The notes beneath the pieces were generated by a model. The model did not search any database. It was not told the DNA's origin and saw only the letters and a list, made by a program, of their open reading frames with translations. Made by a program: the position numbers and the translations under genes. Source: Aldrovandia affinis (lineage: Eukaryota; Chordata; Actinopteri; Notacanthiformes; Halosauridae). Taken from it: DNA of 64,000 bases. The DNA lies in NCBI GenBank assembly GCA_029706075.1, contig JAINUG010000228.1, positions 310,001 to 374,000 on the forward strand, read 5' to 3'. This document shows, in pieces, positions 11,339 to 23,480 of this stretch (its first letter is position 1; the number at the start of each line of letters is the position of its first letter).

Positions 11339-13424
11339 TGTAACAGGCGTCTCAAGGAACACTGCTACTAGAATGCTAATATCGAAACAGGGTGTGGACC
11401 AGATAACTGAAGATACCAGATTCGCCCAAAGAGAGAGATGGTCAACCACAAGAATGAACTCACGCAGACGCCAGCTTTAGTTTAAAAGGTAAGAGAATGG
11501 TTTGTTTTTATTCTTTTTGTATTATTTATCTCTAACCGTGCATAAAACAATAAAACAGACATATATTACAATGACAAACTATACTAGTAATACTGTGTTT
11601 TCCTTTCCACAGAACAATTCAAGACCTCTTTCCAATCACAGATAAGTATGACCCTCCTATCTATTTACCCCTATAACGTAGGTTATTACTTTTAGAGATT
11701 GTAGATAGACAAGGATATACTTATTATTCCAATAGGAATCTTGTTTTAAACCAAAAACTCTTATACTGAAATCAAACTCTTATTTTGAAAGAACTTAGAT
11801 CGTAAACCCATTCAGCGGTATTACTCAATTCTAGATATGAAAATAAAACATCGATTCGAATATGAAAATAAAATGTTGATTCACATATGATTATCAAACA
11901 CAACTGTCATCATCAAAAACACTTCAGTACTTTATAATCCAAAACAAATGAACTTGCACACTCCCTTTGAGCGGCGAATCACATTACTCAGTTCTTTAAT
12001 ATTGCAAAATGAATCCTCTGGTTCCGTGACAGTTTTACTTTCCTCTCTCTCTTAGGTCAAAAGATGGTCGACTTGGGTTGGCTCGCCAGTCCACACTCCG
12101 TCACAGCGTCTTCAGCGAAAGCGCGCAGAATGCAGACGATATCCAGGGTCCGATGAACTCAATGGATTTTAAAATGGACTCCAACAGGAACAAAAAACCC
12201 GGCCTTGTCCAAACAAAGCCAAAATAACAATTAACATTATTCAAATAAAACCGTTGAAACCTCATGTCAAAGATGTTGTCTCTCTCTCACTTGTGCTATG
12301 TAAAATCAGCTTAAATGCTAATCTTTAACTAAACCAGCGGTATCGTTAGTTTGAGTCGGCTAACTTAGCTTCACATCGCTATTGTCCTGCTAAGTTACTA
12401 GCTAACATCATCATTAAAACACAAACAATTGCAAACCCACAGCCAGCGTTATTATTTCAATCTGCAAGATATCAGGCAACGGAGATGCACTTGCGAGATA
12501 AGCCGCCGTAACCGCCTGCAGTCATTGATGGCTAATACATCCGAACACACCCCGACACTCGACATCCATTAGACTAAAAAAGTAATGGCGCTAACCACGC
12601 GTCGCGAAGCTAGCTAGCTCTACATTAGGCTAGCTCAATTATTAAAAAGACTTGTCCCATTCTATCTTACACACACCATCCAAAGACATTGTCACAATTA
12701 GAGTACTAACTCACCAAGGAGATTTTCGAATGTACCACAATTGGACTTGCAAGGATGATTCGATTTCGCAAAGCTTGCCGTCTTTTTCAAGGCAAAACGG
12801 CGGAATTGTTGTCACACGTTGCTAGCTCTCTTATCTAAAATTCTCGTGTAATGCTATAAAAATCCTCGCTAGATAACTATTACGATATCTTGCTGTTTGT
12901 CTTCAGAGCAAACTCACGTCTGTGTCCTAGCTGACGAACTTGGCTTCTGCAGAATGAACATATCTGAACAGGTCTTCTTGCAGATTAACCTTTTCCCTGA
13001 TTGGCCAGGTTCTGTTTTCCTCCAAAACGAACAGATTAACCTTTGCCCTGATTGGCCAGGTTCTGTTTTCCTCCAAAACGAACTAAGGGCGGGATATACT
13101 TTCTAATTGGCGTACTCTCAACAAGATTACTTTTCTTATTGGCTTATCACTGTCAGATAAAATACAGATTGAATATGTCTGCTAGCAGAATGACCTTTGC
13201 AAGTCCTTTACATAAAACGCCATTTTGGCTCCAAGTTCTTCACATGAAACATCATTTCAGCTATACATGTCACAGTTTCCTTTAGTAACTTAAATTAGTT
13301 AAATTATAGTTTTTCTCTTCAGTGTCTAGTATGTAGTACTTATTCAGTTCTTTTAAGGGTCATTCTATTTATCATTGTATAACACGAAGTGCATTATAAC
13401 TATGCTCTATTTGTCTGGGTTACA
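11339..13424 (-). repeat. 3' LTR of gypsy element
   Basis: A 2,086-bp direct copy of 21390-23476, with TG..CA ends (plus strand TGTAACAGGCG to CTGGGTTACA). The copies differ at a few single bases and small indels, for example a CGGC present here and absent in the other near 11985, and a GCC near 12506. A 51-bp segment starting AGATTAACC is tandemly duplicated at about 12982-13083 in both LTRs. The length is unusual for gypsy LTRs. Confidence 0.92.
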
Positions 13425-13437
13425 CTCTCCCCTCCTG
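13425..13437 (-). other. polypurine tract of gypsy element
   Basis: On the minus strand a purine run, AGGAGGGGAGAG, directly abuts the 3' LTR, the position where plus-strand DNA synthesis is primed. Confidence 0.75.
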
Positions 13438-13584
13438 AAGGTGTGTACGTCCCGTTACACCCATGTGACTGGCAGATGTAGGGCATACCTAAAGGATGGC
13501 TTGTGTGTGTGGGATTTAGTGAAGCAATGCAGGCAGCACTAATGCCTTGTAATAGTGACTGGATGACTAGACTCAAAGGATTCC

Positions 13585-14333
13585 CTAATTGACTGTACTG
13601 GAGTCTATCAGGTGGCTCTCGGTGACGGTGGGAGCGCCTGAGTGTAGCTTCAGCCTCAGTATCTTGAGAAACCTCTGCTCCTGCCTCACTGGAGTACTCG
13701 TCATGGAAACGGGTCTGTTCTCTTCCTGAACTGCATCTCTGGGTTCACAGTTTCTTGACATCGACTTATCTTGACTAGTTTCATTTCCAGGTGCACTCTC
13801 ATCTCTGCTGTTGTCACAGTATGACATGTCTGACGGGACAGGTAATGTCTCATCCATAATGTTTGATACATCAAATGACATAGCAGGTGTCACATCTTGA
13901 GTGCTTTCAATTACAGGTTCTAGGCTGGAAGGTGTTTCTTCCTCGAGTGCGTCTTTTTCCACAGGTTCGACGGGAGCAGGGTTCGCTCAACCGGAATAGA
14001 TACGGTACTTCTCTTTTCACATGGTCATCAGGAGCATGGTACTGCTTGGTTACAGTATGTTGCATCTCGCTCGTTGGTGGATTGATATACTCATCATAAA
14101 ATATCTCTTCTTCTGAATCAGAATGGTTGCTACTGATTTCATCCTCTTCAGCATTGGGGATTCCCGGATTCCTTCGTGTTCGAGGTCGACGGACAGGTCT
14201 CGGCACTTCAGGTACCTCAGGTCCAGCTATTGGTAGAAATCCGCATGGTAGCAACAGGTCTCTGTGCAATGTGCGAAGTGGACCATCCTTGCTTTCTAAC
14301 CGGACCGTATACACGGGAAGGTCACCTGCTTGC
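13585..14333 (-). pseudogene. gypsy pol, integrase C-terminal tail
   Basis: This continues the integrase reading frame after the piggyBac-like element is skipped. The first residues (VYTVRLESKDGPLRTLHRDL) are typical of the post-integrase tail of fish gypsy elements. The rest is an acidic, Ser/Glu-rich extension. A frameshift near 13907-13962 divides it into two overlapping frames. No envelope-like gene lies between this point and the 3' LTR. Confidence 0.65.
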
Positions 14334-14337
14334 TTAA

Positions 14338-15927
14338 CCCCCTGAGGTCGACGGGAGCGGCGCCGCTCCCAGCAGCAATAAAAGTATATTACTATTTCTA
14401 ACTTCGCAATATTTTATCATACACACGCGACAAAAACATTGACAGAAACCTTAGAATCGCGACTTTCCGATTTGAGCACTGGCAAATCAAATGGGATTTT
14501 TAAATTAGGTTAATTAGACCAAAAGTAAACCTTGTTTTTACTCTGTTTTTACCTTTTAGTAACGTCCCCCTTCTATTGACATGTTAACTAGGTGCGAGTT
14601 CGGGAGGTGTGTGGGGAGGGGCGTGGGGCCATGTGTGAAAACGCCGGCGTAAACACATAAACTGTCCCGACAATTTGAAGCAAGATTTTATACAGACATA
14701 CAATTTTATTCAAGATGGAAAGATTTTCTGCGCTGCAGTGTTTGAGAGCATCGGTGAAAGCGACGAAGACAATAACTGACGAAGAGTAAGTAACTATATT
14801 TGATTTGCCATGTTATCAAATACTCGTATATATATTCAATATATGAATTCCGTGTGTGAAATTGCAGCGTAAACAATGTCCCGACATTATATCGGATCTT
14901 GTCTGTGTTTACGGTTGCGAGCTGCCAGCAACAGAGCGGTGTATGCTGATATTTATTTTATTTACCATATTTTCAAATACTCGTGAAAATATATGAATTC
15001 CGCGTCTTGTGACGCTATACGAAAAAATCAGAATCATTGCGGACTGCTGCGAATAATTAACGGGAGGATATTTAACCAGCTGGCATTCTGTTTCGCGCTT
15101 GGACATTATCTAGCTTAGCTTGATAATACCTATTGTGATTAATGTTTCTTGCCTCTCGAGAACTTGTTTGTCTGCTTATTGTGGTTTAGATTCCCAGCGT
15201 TTAGTTTATTCCGAGATTTTGATACGTTTTGTTTGTTCCTGATCGTTGGTTATTTTGTTTTGTCTTGTTTTATGTCTTTCCGTGTCTTCGTAGACACGGA
15301 TTTTGCTTTCGTTTTCCTACAGACGTTTAAAGATGAATATCTTAAACTTTTGATCATGTGCCTGTGCCCAATGCCAAACAGACTTTGGATGTTGTCAAAC
15401 TGGCTTCTGTTGGTGGAAAGAAATGCGTAGGCTACTCTGCAAGATGTCTTTGTCTGATGGCCTTTGACCATGATCTTTCAGGTGTGGATCATGAATATTC
15501 AGTAAATTAGCATATAGCCCTCCCACAGCCTGAAATAAATGTGACCAGTTCTGATAAAAACAGGTTTTTAGCTATTTAGATCTCATATGTGCTAAAACAT
15601 TTTCACACCTTTACATAACCAAGACCTTGATGAACAAACGCACATTGGCAAAACAATTCGTCACTATAGTTTAGTGTGTGCTTTCACAACTTTTGTGACA
15701 GCAGAAAAATTAACTATTTTTAACTTGTGTGTTTGTAGATCTATTTACAAGCTGCATATGATACTGACCAAACTATTGATGGCATACAAATGTAGCTGTG
15801 ATTGTCCTTCAAATAAAAATATTAAACACTTTGGAGTAAGTGTGTGTTAAATTGATGAAATTGAGATAAATATCAGACCATGCCAAAATCAAAAAACATC
15901 TAAAAGCTTAGCACGGACCTCAGAGGG
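14338..15927 (+). mobile_element. piggyBac-like element in gypsy integrase
   Basis: TTAA flanks both ends (14334-14337 and 15928-15931). The ends CCCCCTGAGGTC and GACCTCAGAGGG are inverted. TTAA duplication with CCC/GGG termini is the piggyBac signature. Only a fragment of a possible transposase first exon remains (14715-14787). Removing the element rejoins the gypsy integrase reading frame. Confidence 0.85.
14715..14787 (+). pseudogene. piggyBac transposase first-exon remnant
   Basis: An ATG opens a short frame starting MERFSALQ. A one-base change of frame then gives ESDEDNN, an acidic N-terminus like those of piggyBac transposases. A stop follows, overlapping a splice-donor-like GAGTAAGT. 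No DDD catalytic domain is present anywhere in the element. The family call depends mainly on the element ends. Confidence 0.4.
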
Positions 15928-16960
15928 TTAACCACGACATGAACATCAGGTTCCCATTTGTCTGCTAATTTATGCTTTCCTTTGAGGCGGACACTTCTCA
16001 CTAAGACACGATCTCCAACCTCAAGGGTATGATTGACTATGCGCTTGTCAAACCGGAGTTTGTTGCGTTCAGCTGTTTTCATGGCATTCTCTGTGGCCAT
16101 TCTATAGCTTTCTTTCAAGCGGTTCTTGAGATCCTTCACATACTGGGAATGTGACTTGAGGGAGCTATTAACTGGTAATCCGAAGGCTAAATCAACTGGC
16201 AATCGGGGTTGTCTCCCCGAACATAAGTTCATAAGGCGTGAATCCAGTTACATCGTTTTTGGTACAGTTGTACGCATGCACCAACGGCTTCACAAATCCA
16301 CTCCACCGGGTCTTGTCCTTGCTGTCCAAAGTGCCCAACATTTGGAGAAGGGTTCTATTGAAGCGCTCAACTGGATTGCCTCTCGGGTGATAAGGTGTTG
16401 TTCTTACCTTGTGGATTCCGGTTATCTGACACAATTCCTTGATAAGGCGAGATTCAAAGTCTGGGCCTTGATCACTGTGTATTTTTCTGGAAATCCATAG
16501 TGCACCAGAAAGTTTTCCACAAACATTTTGCCACTGTCTGGGCTTTTTGATTTCTCGTGGGGATCGCAACAGCATATTTCGTGAAGTGGTCAGTGAGGAC
16601 CAAGATGTCTTTGGTGTTGCTACGATCTGGCTCCACAGAAAGGAAATCCATGCAGACTAGTTCTAGGGGTCTACTCGTCTTGATGTTTACGAGAGAAGCT
16701 GCTTTCAGGGGGAGTTTTCTGTGTACACATCTGCTGCATGTTTTTATCTTCTTCTCCACATCAGAAGACATTTTCGGCCAGTAAAATCTTGACCTCACTA
16801 GGTCAGTGGTTCGTTCTATCCCCAAGTGACCCATGTCATCATGGAGACTTCTCAACACCATGGCTCTCATTTCCCGAGGTAACACCAATTGGTGGATTGT
16901 GGTGTCTTGACTTTGTTTCCTTCTATAGAGGACTCCGTTCTCAGCTCTAGCCGATTCCAC
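15928..16960 (-). pseudogene. gypsy integrase
   Basis: Order on the minus strand: an HHCC zinc-binding region (DDMGHLGIERT then CSRCVHRK), then a DDE core with the first D in VCMDFLSVE, the second in HSDQGPDFE and the glutamate in NPVERFNRTLL. A DNA-binding tail follows (LEVGDRVLVRSVRLKGKHKLADKW). A frameshift near 16472-16575 separates the first aspartate from the second. The tail is cut at 15931 by the piggyBac-like element and continues at 14333. Confidence 0.85.
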
Positions 16961-18479
16961 TCTCGCAACAATATGGCAACCTCAGGGACCTCCTTCCTGG
17001 GCAGTGGAGGAGGTGTCTCTCCGTCCTCGAGGTAACTTATGACTTTTCTCAGATTGAGGTCAGCTCGCTGTCGCTCCCGCAGCTCTTTCTCTGTCATGTG
17101 TGGAATTTCAGGTAGACCATGCTCACCTTCTGACTGGAAACTACGGGGAATAACATCAGGGTGAAGAGCTAAAGACTCAATCAACGCAACTGGTTGACCT
17201 GGATCGTTATTGTGGACAGAGCTAGTCTGACAAACTTGATGTCTTTCACAAATAGCCTGTACTGCTCTAGGAAGAACTACTTCTGAGGAACCCGCGTCAA
17301 TGTCTAGTAGATGGTGCAAAGCAAACTGCCTAATTCTCTCTCTTTCCTTTTGAGACTTGGGGTCATCTTCGAGTTCACCATGCGGCCTTCGAGAAAGACC
17401 ATCAGCATCTTGGTTTTGCTTGCCTGCCCTATACTGCAGTTCGAAAGAGTACGTGGATAAGGCGGACAACCATCTATAACTGGTGGCATCCAGTTTCGCA
17501 GATGTTAAAATGTAGGTAAGTGGATTGCTATCTGTTACGGCTGTGAACTCAGTCCCGTAAAGGTAATCGCTAAACTTCTCGGTGACGGCCCATTTGAGTG
17601 CTAAAAACTCCAACTTGTGGGCGGGGTATCTTGCCTCGCTCTTCGTTAGACCTCTGCTTGCGAAAGCGATGACTCGTGTTCGTCCCTCCTGTTCTTGGTA
17701 TAATGCTGCACCGAGCCCAGTGGTGCTGGCGTCGGTATGCAGGACATACGGAAGTTTAGGATTCGCAAAACCCAGCACCGGAGCGGCAGTGAGTTCTCCA
17801 ATAATGGCATCGAATGCTTGTTGGCACAGAGGTGTCCACCTTTCTCCAAAGGCCTCTTTTGGATGGAAGTATGGACCTTCCTTCTCCTTCCTTTTGTGGT
17901 GGCTCTTCTTGAGAGGTGGGTACCCTGCTGTGAGATCGTTTAACGGTTTGACAATCTTTGAATAGTCTTGAACAAAGGTACTCGGAGCGTTGGTAATTCC
18001 CTGGGGCATCCGGTTGAACTCCCAAAAACCGAGAGAGCAAACGAAAGCGGTCTTGTGTTTATCCGCTTCGTCCATCTCGACCTGGTAGTAACCGGACTTC
18101 AGGTCTAGCACTGTAAACCATTTAGAACCCATGAGCAACGAGAACACTTCTTCTAAATTCGGCAGGGCGTATGCATCCTTAATAGTTTGGGAGTTGAGCT
18201 TTCTGAAGTCAACACATAGTCGCACAGAGTTGTCTTTCTTCCGGACCACAACAATGGGGGAAGCAAAGGGAGACTCAGACTCACGAATGACACCTGACTC
18301 CAACAGCTCCTGCAGATGTTTCCTGACCGCATCCACATCATGAGGGTGAATGGGTCTGGCCCGCTGTTTGAAAAGGGTCTCGTCGTTGAGTTTAATGCGG
18401 TGCTTAACTTTGTCGGTATGACCGAGTTAAGATCGTGATAAGCGAATACTTCTGGCATGGAGTTTAATAAATCGGTCAC
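16867..18479 (-). pseudogene. gypsy reverse transcriptase and RNase H
   Basis: The open frame covers RT fingers and palm (VRLCVDFRKLN, LDLKSGYYQVEM, NRMPQGITNAPSTF) and RNase H (LHTDASTTGLGAALYQ, AHKLEFLALKWAV, AVTDSNPLTYIL, QDADGLSRR). Between NAPSTF and VQDYSKIVKPLNDL roughly 100 residues normal for the family are missing, including the catalytic YxDD-type motif. The deletion keeps the frame. The polymerase must be inactive, while the RNase H acidic residues look intact. Confidence 0.85.
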
Positions 18480-19278
18480 TCTTTCTCTCCAAGGGGATGG
18501 TAAGGAAGAATCACCGAAGTCAAAGTCCCGTTTGGTCTTGGTGAGTGTTTCTGCTTGACTAGAGGAACTACTAGGGTCTGGGGGTGGTCTTTTCCCATAA
18601 CTTGCTGAACAGCATGCATTTCAGCCAACGTGGTCCTTGGAGGGATCACTATGTCGTGATTGGTTTCATTCCTCAGCATGACTGGTAGACGATGTGGATG
18701 TTTAGCAGGCAGAGTATACAGACAGCTAGCTACTAACAATCCACCAGGCAGGGGAGGACTTCGACGGTGGTTCCACAGTTGCCCACCTTTCCGTGATGTC
18801 TCCATTCACGTGGATAAATGCATCTACGACGACTGTGTGTCCAGCTGGTATGACCTCAGGGTTGGATCCTTGCATCTTCGCCCATCCTAGGGCACCTGTA
18901 TCTGTGTGCTTCTGCCTTGCTTCAAGGATCTTCATCACGGCTTGGTAACCATGGGATGACGGTTTGCAGACACCCTTTTCCTGGAGGAGAGGGTGTAGAG
19001 GACATCCAGTGTGTTCGTACCAATGAGAATCTGGGATACATTGCACATGTCCGGTACCACTAGTGCTAAGGTGGGTACCTCCATTTCAGCTCTAGAAAAT
19101 CTTCAGGAAATGTGAAGTTCACTTCCACATACCCTAGGTAAGGTACAGCTTGTCCATTGGCTCCTTCAACGTCCAACAAATTGTTTAGAGACTTCATGGG
19201 GTGGTTGGACAACTGGCCCTCATAGAGTGAGTGAGGAATCGTTGTCACCTGCGATCCAGTGTCAAGTAAGCAATTCAC
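18480..19278 (-). pseudogene. gypsy aspartic protease and linker
   Basis: The frame near 19278 begins NCLLDTGSQVTTIPHSLYE, with the D-T-G active-site triad of retroviral-type proteases. Downstream frames (18726-19046 and 18476-18805) continue a linker that includes TLPAKHPHRLPVMLRNETNH, and lead into the RT. At least two frameshifts break it. Confidence 0.7.
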
Positions 19279-19429
19279 TTTTTCTTTCCGATGGTAACTT
19301 CAGCTGTACACTTGGTTCCTATTAGTCCAGCTGGCAATCTGATGGACTGTTCCGGTCGCTGTGAGCATTCATTGGCAACAGCTTTAACTTTTCTTGGGCG
19401 CTTGTCTCTTTTCACAGCCTCAGTCTGCC

Positions 19430-21295
19430 CTACGACGGAGACTGTTTTCTGTTTAAATGAAACGTGTGAGTGACATTGTTCTGGAGATCCCACTTGGCTT
19501 GGGCATCCCTCAGTTGGCATTTCTTCTCATCAACCTTAGAGGAGTTGGGAGCATTCCCGCAGTGGGTTGCGATGTGCCCATCTTCTCCGCAGTTGAAACA
19601 GTACCAGGGACGGGGACGGTTGGCTGCTGTCCCACCGTACCTGGACCTTTCACTGGCATTCGGGTCGGCAGCTTCGACTTGGATTGGGGCACCAACTGAA
19701 CGAGCTGCCCTCTCAGGCTGACGTTTTGACGTTCGCTGAGTAGCCATTTGAGTTTGAAGATCGGCTATCTGCTTCCTCAGTTCACTGATTTCAGACACTT
19801 CAATTCGGTTTGTCTTGACTCTTGCCTCTACTGGTTCGCTGGTCTGGCGTGGTGGTTTCTTTGCGGTAGTCTTTGTAAAATTGGGAGATTCCTTTTCTTG
19901 TCGCGACGAGATCAGCGTAGTGAACTGACCTTGAAGTTCATTTATCTGTTTCTGGAGACTAGCTACTCTAGTTTCTTCTCCACAAACATGCGTGCTGTGT
20001 GCGCAGGTGGCTACCTGGGTCCTGGCAGAACCCAGATGCTGCTTCATGTGCACGGCTCTGGATGCTTCTTTGTCTTCTTCACCGCGCAGCAGTAACAGTA
20101 GGTCTACGAATGACGGTGGAGCCTTTAACGGCTCCAGTTTGAGTAGCAGGGCGTTGTCCCAACAACCTCTGCATAGTTGCTTTAATAAGTGTCGGTCGGC
20201 TTCTCCAGTGGTTACACCTCCTCTTCTCACCGCTTGATTCAACACTGCTTGTAGCCGGTGCAGGTAGGTGGATGTTTTCTCACCAGAGTCTTGTAGGGTG
20301 TTGATGAACCTCGCCATCAGTTCATCTCCATCCTCCACTGTGTCATACGCAGCGTCCAGCAGCTGTATGTAGGAAGCTGCCACTGCTCCGGACCCAATCG
20401 TTTAATGACGTCGCTCGCGGGAGGTAGAAGACTCTCCCGAATTCTCAAGGATTTCTGGAGGTCAGACATCGTAGTGTCTTTCAAAATCAGCTCAACATGT
20501 GAGCGCCAAGTGTCATAGTCGGCTTCGTTATTTGGCCTTGGAATCTGGCCAGAGAAAGCCCGCAATTTCAAAGATGAAAGGGCTCGTGTTGCAGTTCCCC
20601 CACCTCTTACAATGTGTTCCACCACCAGTTTTTGGACTTCTGGTGGAGTGAGAGCATCAGGCGTTAGGGCTGATCGTACCGGTGAGTCCATTGCGATTGG
20701 ACACGCACTGGGTGACAGAGGCACTGGGGTGCACTCCCAGGGGTTCGAACAGAGTGCGGCGAAGTGAAGGGGGCTAGGCTGAAGTACTGTGGGTAAACTC
20801 TTGACTAGCTCCTTTCGAAACAGGACATAGTAGAGTGGAAAGAGCATGGGGTTCACTGGTGGTCCTTCAGCCTTGGTGACTTTGACAGCGTCACTGATTT
20901 GAGACATCAGCTCCTCAAGCACTGTTGTGAAATCCTTGCCACTCTTCAAAGCCAAATCCTTCAGATCAGATAAGTAAGACTGAGTGGTGTGGGGCTCTGG
21001 TGTAGGTGTGTAGACACTATCTAAAGCGCACTTGGAAAGTGGTTTCTGCATCAGTGGGACTTGTGTGTTCCATTGGCAGTAGGGGTCTAAGTGTGTGCAT
21101 GGCAGAGCTATGGGCAAACTCAACTATCATGTGTCTGTGAAACTCAGAGTTTGGGTCATCTATGAGTAAAGTCCGTCTGACAGAACCATAAGTTATTAGG
21201 AGCTTCTCTAGGTCTTGATCTAACTCAGTTTGAGTGAGGCCGCTGACAATGACTGAGTCAGTGACGTTCACGTTTTCCTGTTTTATAATATCCAT
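19430..21295 (-). pseudogene. gypsy gag, PNMA/ZCCHC12-like
   Basis: The first frame (from 21295) resembles the RRM-like N-terminus of PNMA proteins. A capsid region follows, with LRAFSGQIPRPNNEADYDTW, RIRESLLPPASDVIKRLGP and YLHRLQAVLNQAVRRGGV, the signature of the vertebrate PNMA/ZCCHC12 gag-derived family. It ends in a CCHC zinc knuckle, CFNCGEDGHIATHC. Coiled-coil-like segments (VASLQKQINELQ and SELRKQIADLQTQM) lie between. Two frameshifts (about 21020-21120 and about 20320-20380) break it. Confidence 0.82.
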
Positions 21296-21365
21296 GCTAA
21301 ACTAATGCGAGACAAAACTAATTTTGGGTTTACTGGTGTGGTCACTCTTGGGCAACACAATCTCT

Positions 21366-21383
21366 CTCCTGGCTGGCTCGCCA
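21366..21383 (-). other. primer binding site, tRNA-Arg type
   Basis: On the minus strand TGGCGAGCC begins six bases inside the 5' LTR. The plus strand reads CTCCTGGCTGGCTCGCCA, which I recall as the 3' end of vertebrate tRNA-Arg(ACG) with CCA. The tRNA identity is from memory. Confidence 0.65.
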
Positions 21384-21389
21384 AGTTTC

Positions 21390-23476
21390 TGTAACAGGCG
21401 TCTCAAGGAACACTGCTACTAGAATGCTCATATCGAAACAGGGTGTGGACCAGATAACTGAAGATACCAGATTCGCCCAAAGAGAGAGATGGTCAACCAC
21501 AAGAATGAACTCACGCAGACGCCAGCTTTAGTTTAAAAGGTAAGAGAATGGTTTGTTTTTATTCTTTTTGTATTATTTATCTCTAACCGTGCATAAAACA
21601 ATAAAACAGACATATATTACAATGACAAACTATACTAGTAATACTGTGTTTTCCTTTCCACAGAACAATTCAAGACCTCTTTCCAATCACAGATAAGTAT
21701 GACCCTCCTATCTATTTACCCCTATAACGTAGGTTATTACTTTTAGAGATTGTAGATAGACAAGGATATACTTATTATTCCAATAGGAATCTTGTTTTAA
21801 ACCAAAAACTCTTATACTGAAATCAAACTCTTATTTTGAAAGAACTTAGATCGTAAACCCATTCAGCGGTATTACTCAATGCTAGATATGAAAATAAAAC
21901 ATTGATTCGAATATGAAAATAAAATGTTGATTCACATATGATTATCAAACACAACTGTCATCATCAAAAACACTTCAGTACTTTATAATCCAAAACAAAT
22001 GAACTTGCACACTCCCTTTGAGCGAATCACATTACTCAGTTCTTTAATATTGCAAAATGAATCCTCTGGTTCCGTGACAGTTTTACTTTCCTCTCTCTCT
22101 CTTAGGTCAAAAGATGGTCGACTTGGGTTGGCTCGCCAGTCCACACTCCGTCACAGCGTCTTCAGCGAAAGCGCGCAGAATGCAGACGATATCCAGGGTC
22201 CGATGAACTCAATGGATTTTAAAATGGACTCCAACAGGAACAAAAAACCCGGCCTTGTCCAAACAAAGCCAAAATAACAATTAACATTATTCAAATAAAA
22301 CCGTTGAAACCTCATGTCAAAGATGTTGTCTCTCTCTCACTTGTGCTATGTAAAATCAGCTTAAATGCTAATCTTTAACTAAACCAGCGGTATCGTTAGC
22401 TTGAGTCGGCTAACTTAGCTTCACATCGCTATTGTCCTGCTAAGTTACTAGCTAACATCATCATTAAAACACAAACAATTGCAACCCACAGCCAGCGTTA
22501 TTATTTCAATCTGCAAGATATCAGGCAATGGAGATGCACTTGCGAGATAAGCCGTAACCGCCTGCAGTCATTGATGGCTAATACATCCGAACACACCCCG
22601 ACACTCGACATCCATTAGACTAAAAAAGTAATGGCGCTAACCACGCGTCGCGAAGCTAGCTAGCTCTACATTAGGCTAGCTCAATTATTAAAAAGACTTG
22701 TCCCATTCTATCTTACACACACCATCCAAAGACATTGTCACAATTAGAGTACTAACTCACCAAGGGAGATTTTCGAATGTACCACAATTGGACTTGCAAG
22801 GATGATTCGATTTCGGCAAAGCTTGCCGTCTTTTTCAAGGCAAAACGGCGGAATTGTTGTCACACCGTTGCTAGCTCTCTTATCTAAAATTCTCGTGTAA
22901 TGCTATAAAAATCCTCGCTAGATAACTATTACGATATCTTGCTGTTTGTCTTCAGAGCAAACTCACGTCTGTATCCTAGCTGACGAACTTGGCTTCTGCA
23001 GAATGAACATATCTGAACAGGTCTTCTTGCAGATTAACCTTTTCCCTGATTGGCCAGGTTCTGTTTTCCCTCCAAAACGAACAGATTAACCTTTGCCCTG
23101 ATTGGCCAGGTTCTGTTTTCCCTCAAAAACGAACTAAGGGCGGGATATACTTTCTAATTGGCGTACTCTCAACAAGATTACGTTTCTTATTGGCTTATCA
23201 CTGTCAGATAAAATACAGATTGAATATGTCTGCTAGCAGAATGACCTTTTGCAAGTCCGTTTGCAAACGCCATTTTGGCTCCAAGTTCTTCACATGAAAC
23301 ATAATTTCAGCTATACATGTCACAGTTTCCCTTTAGTAACTTAAATTAGTTAAATTATTGTTTTTTCTCTTCAGTGTCTAGTATGTAGTACTTATTCAGT
23401 TCTTTTAAGGGTCATTCTATTTATCATTGTATTACACGAAGTGCATTATAACTATGCTCTATTTGTCTGGGTTACA
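21390..23476 (-). repeat. 5' LTR of gypsy element
   Basis: A 2,087-bp direct repeat partner of 11339-13424 with the same ends. In transcription order it is the promoter LTR. The 51-bp tandem duplication is shared with the other LTR. A short open frame (21999-22277) inside is probably chance. Confidence 0.92.
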
Positions 23477-23480
23477 ACTG

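Larger units (their letters stand above)
11339..23476 (-). mobile_element. Ty3/gypsy retrotransposon with PNMA-like gag
   Basis: A full-length provirus-like copy on the minus strand: 5' LTR 21390-23476, primer binding site 21366-21383, gag, protease, RT/RNase H, integrase, polypurine tract and 3' LTR 11339-13424. A 4-bp ACTG duplication flanks it (11335-11338 and 23477-23480). Removing it rejoins the pogo frame. The LTRs are nearly identical, so insertion is recent compared with the host elements. It is non-functional: gag and pol are split by frameshifts, the RT has a deletion, and a piggyBac-like element interrupts the integrase. Confidence 0.92.

Noticed and set aside
21999-22277. 92-residue open frame in the gypsy LTR
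   Set aside because: Lies on the opposite strand to the element and is disturbed by a 4-base difference near its start in the other LTR; no recognised domain.
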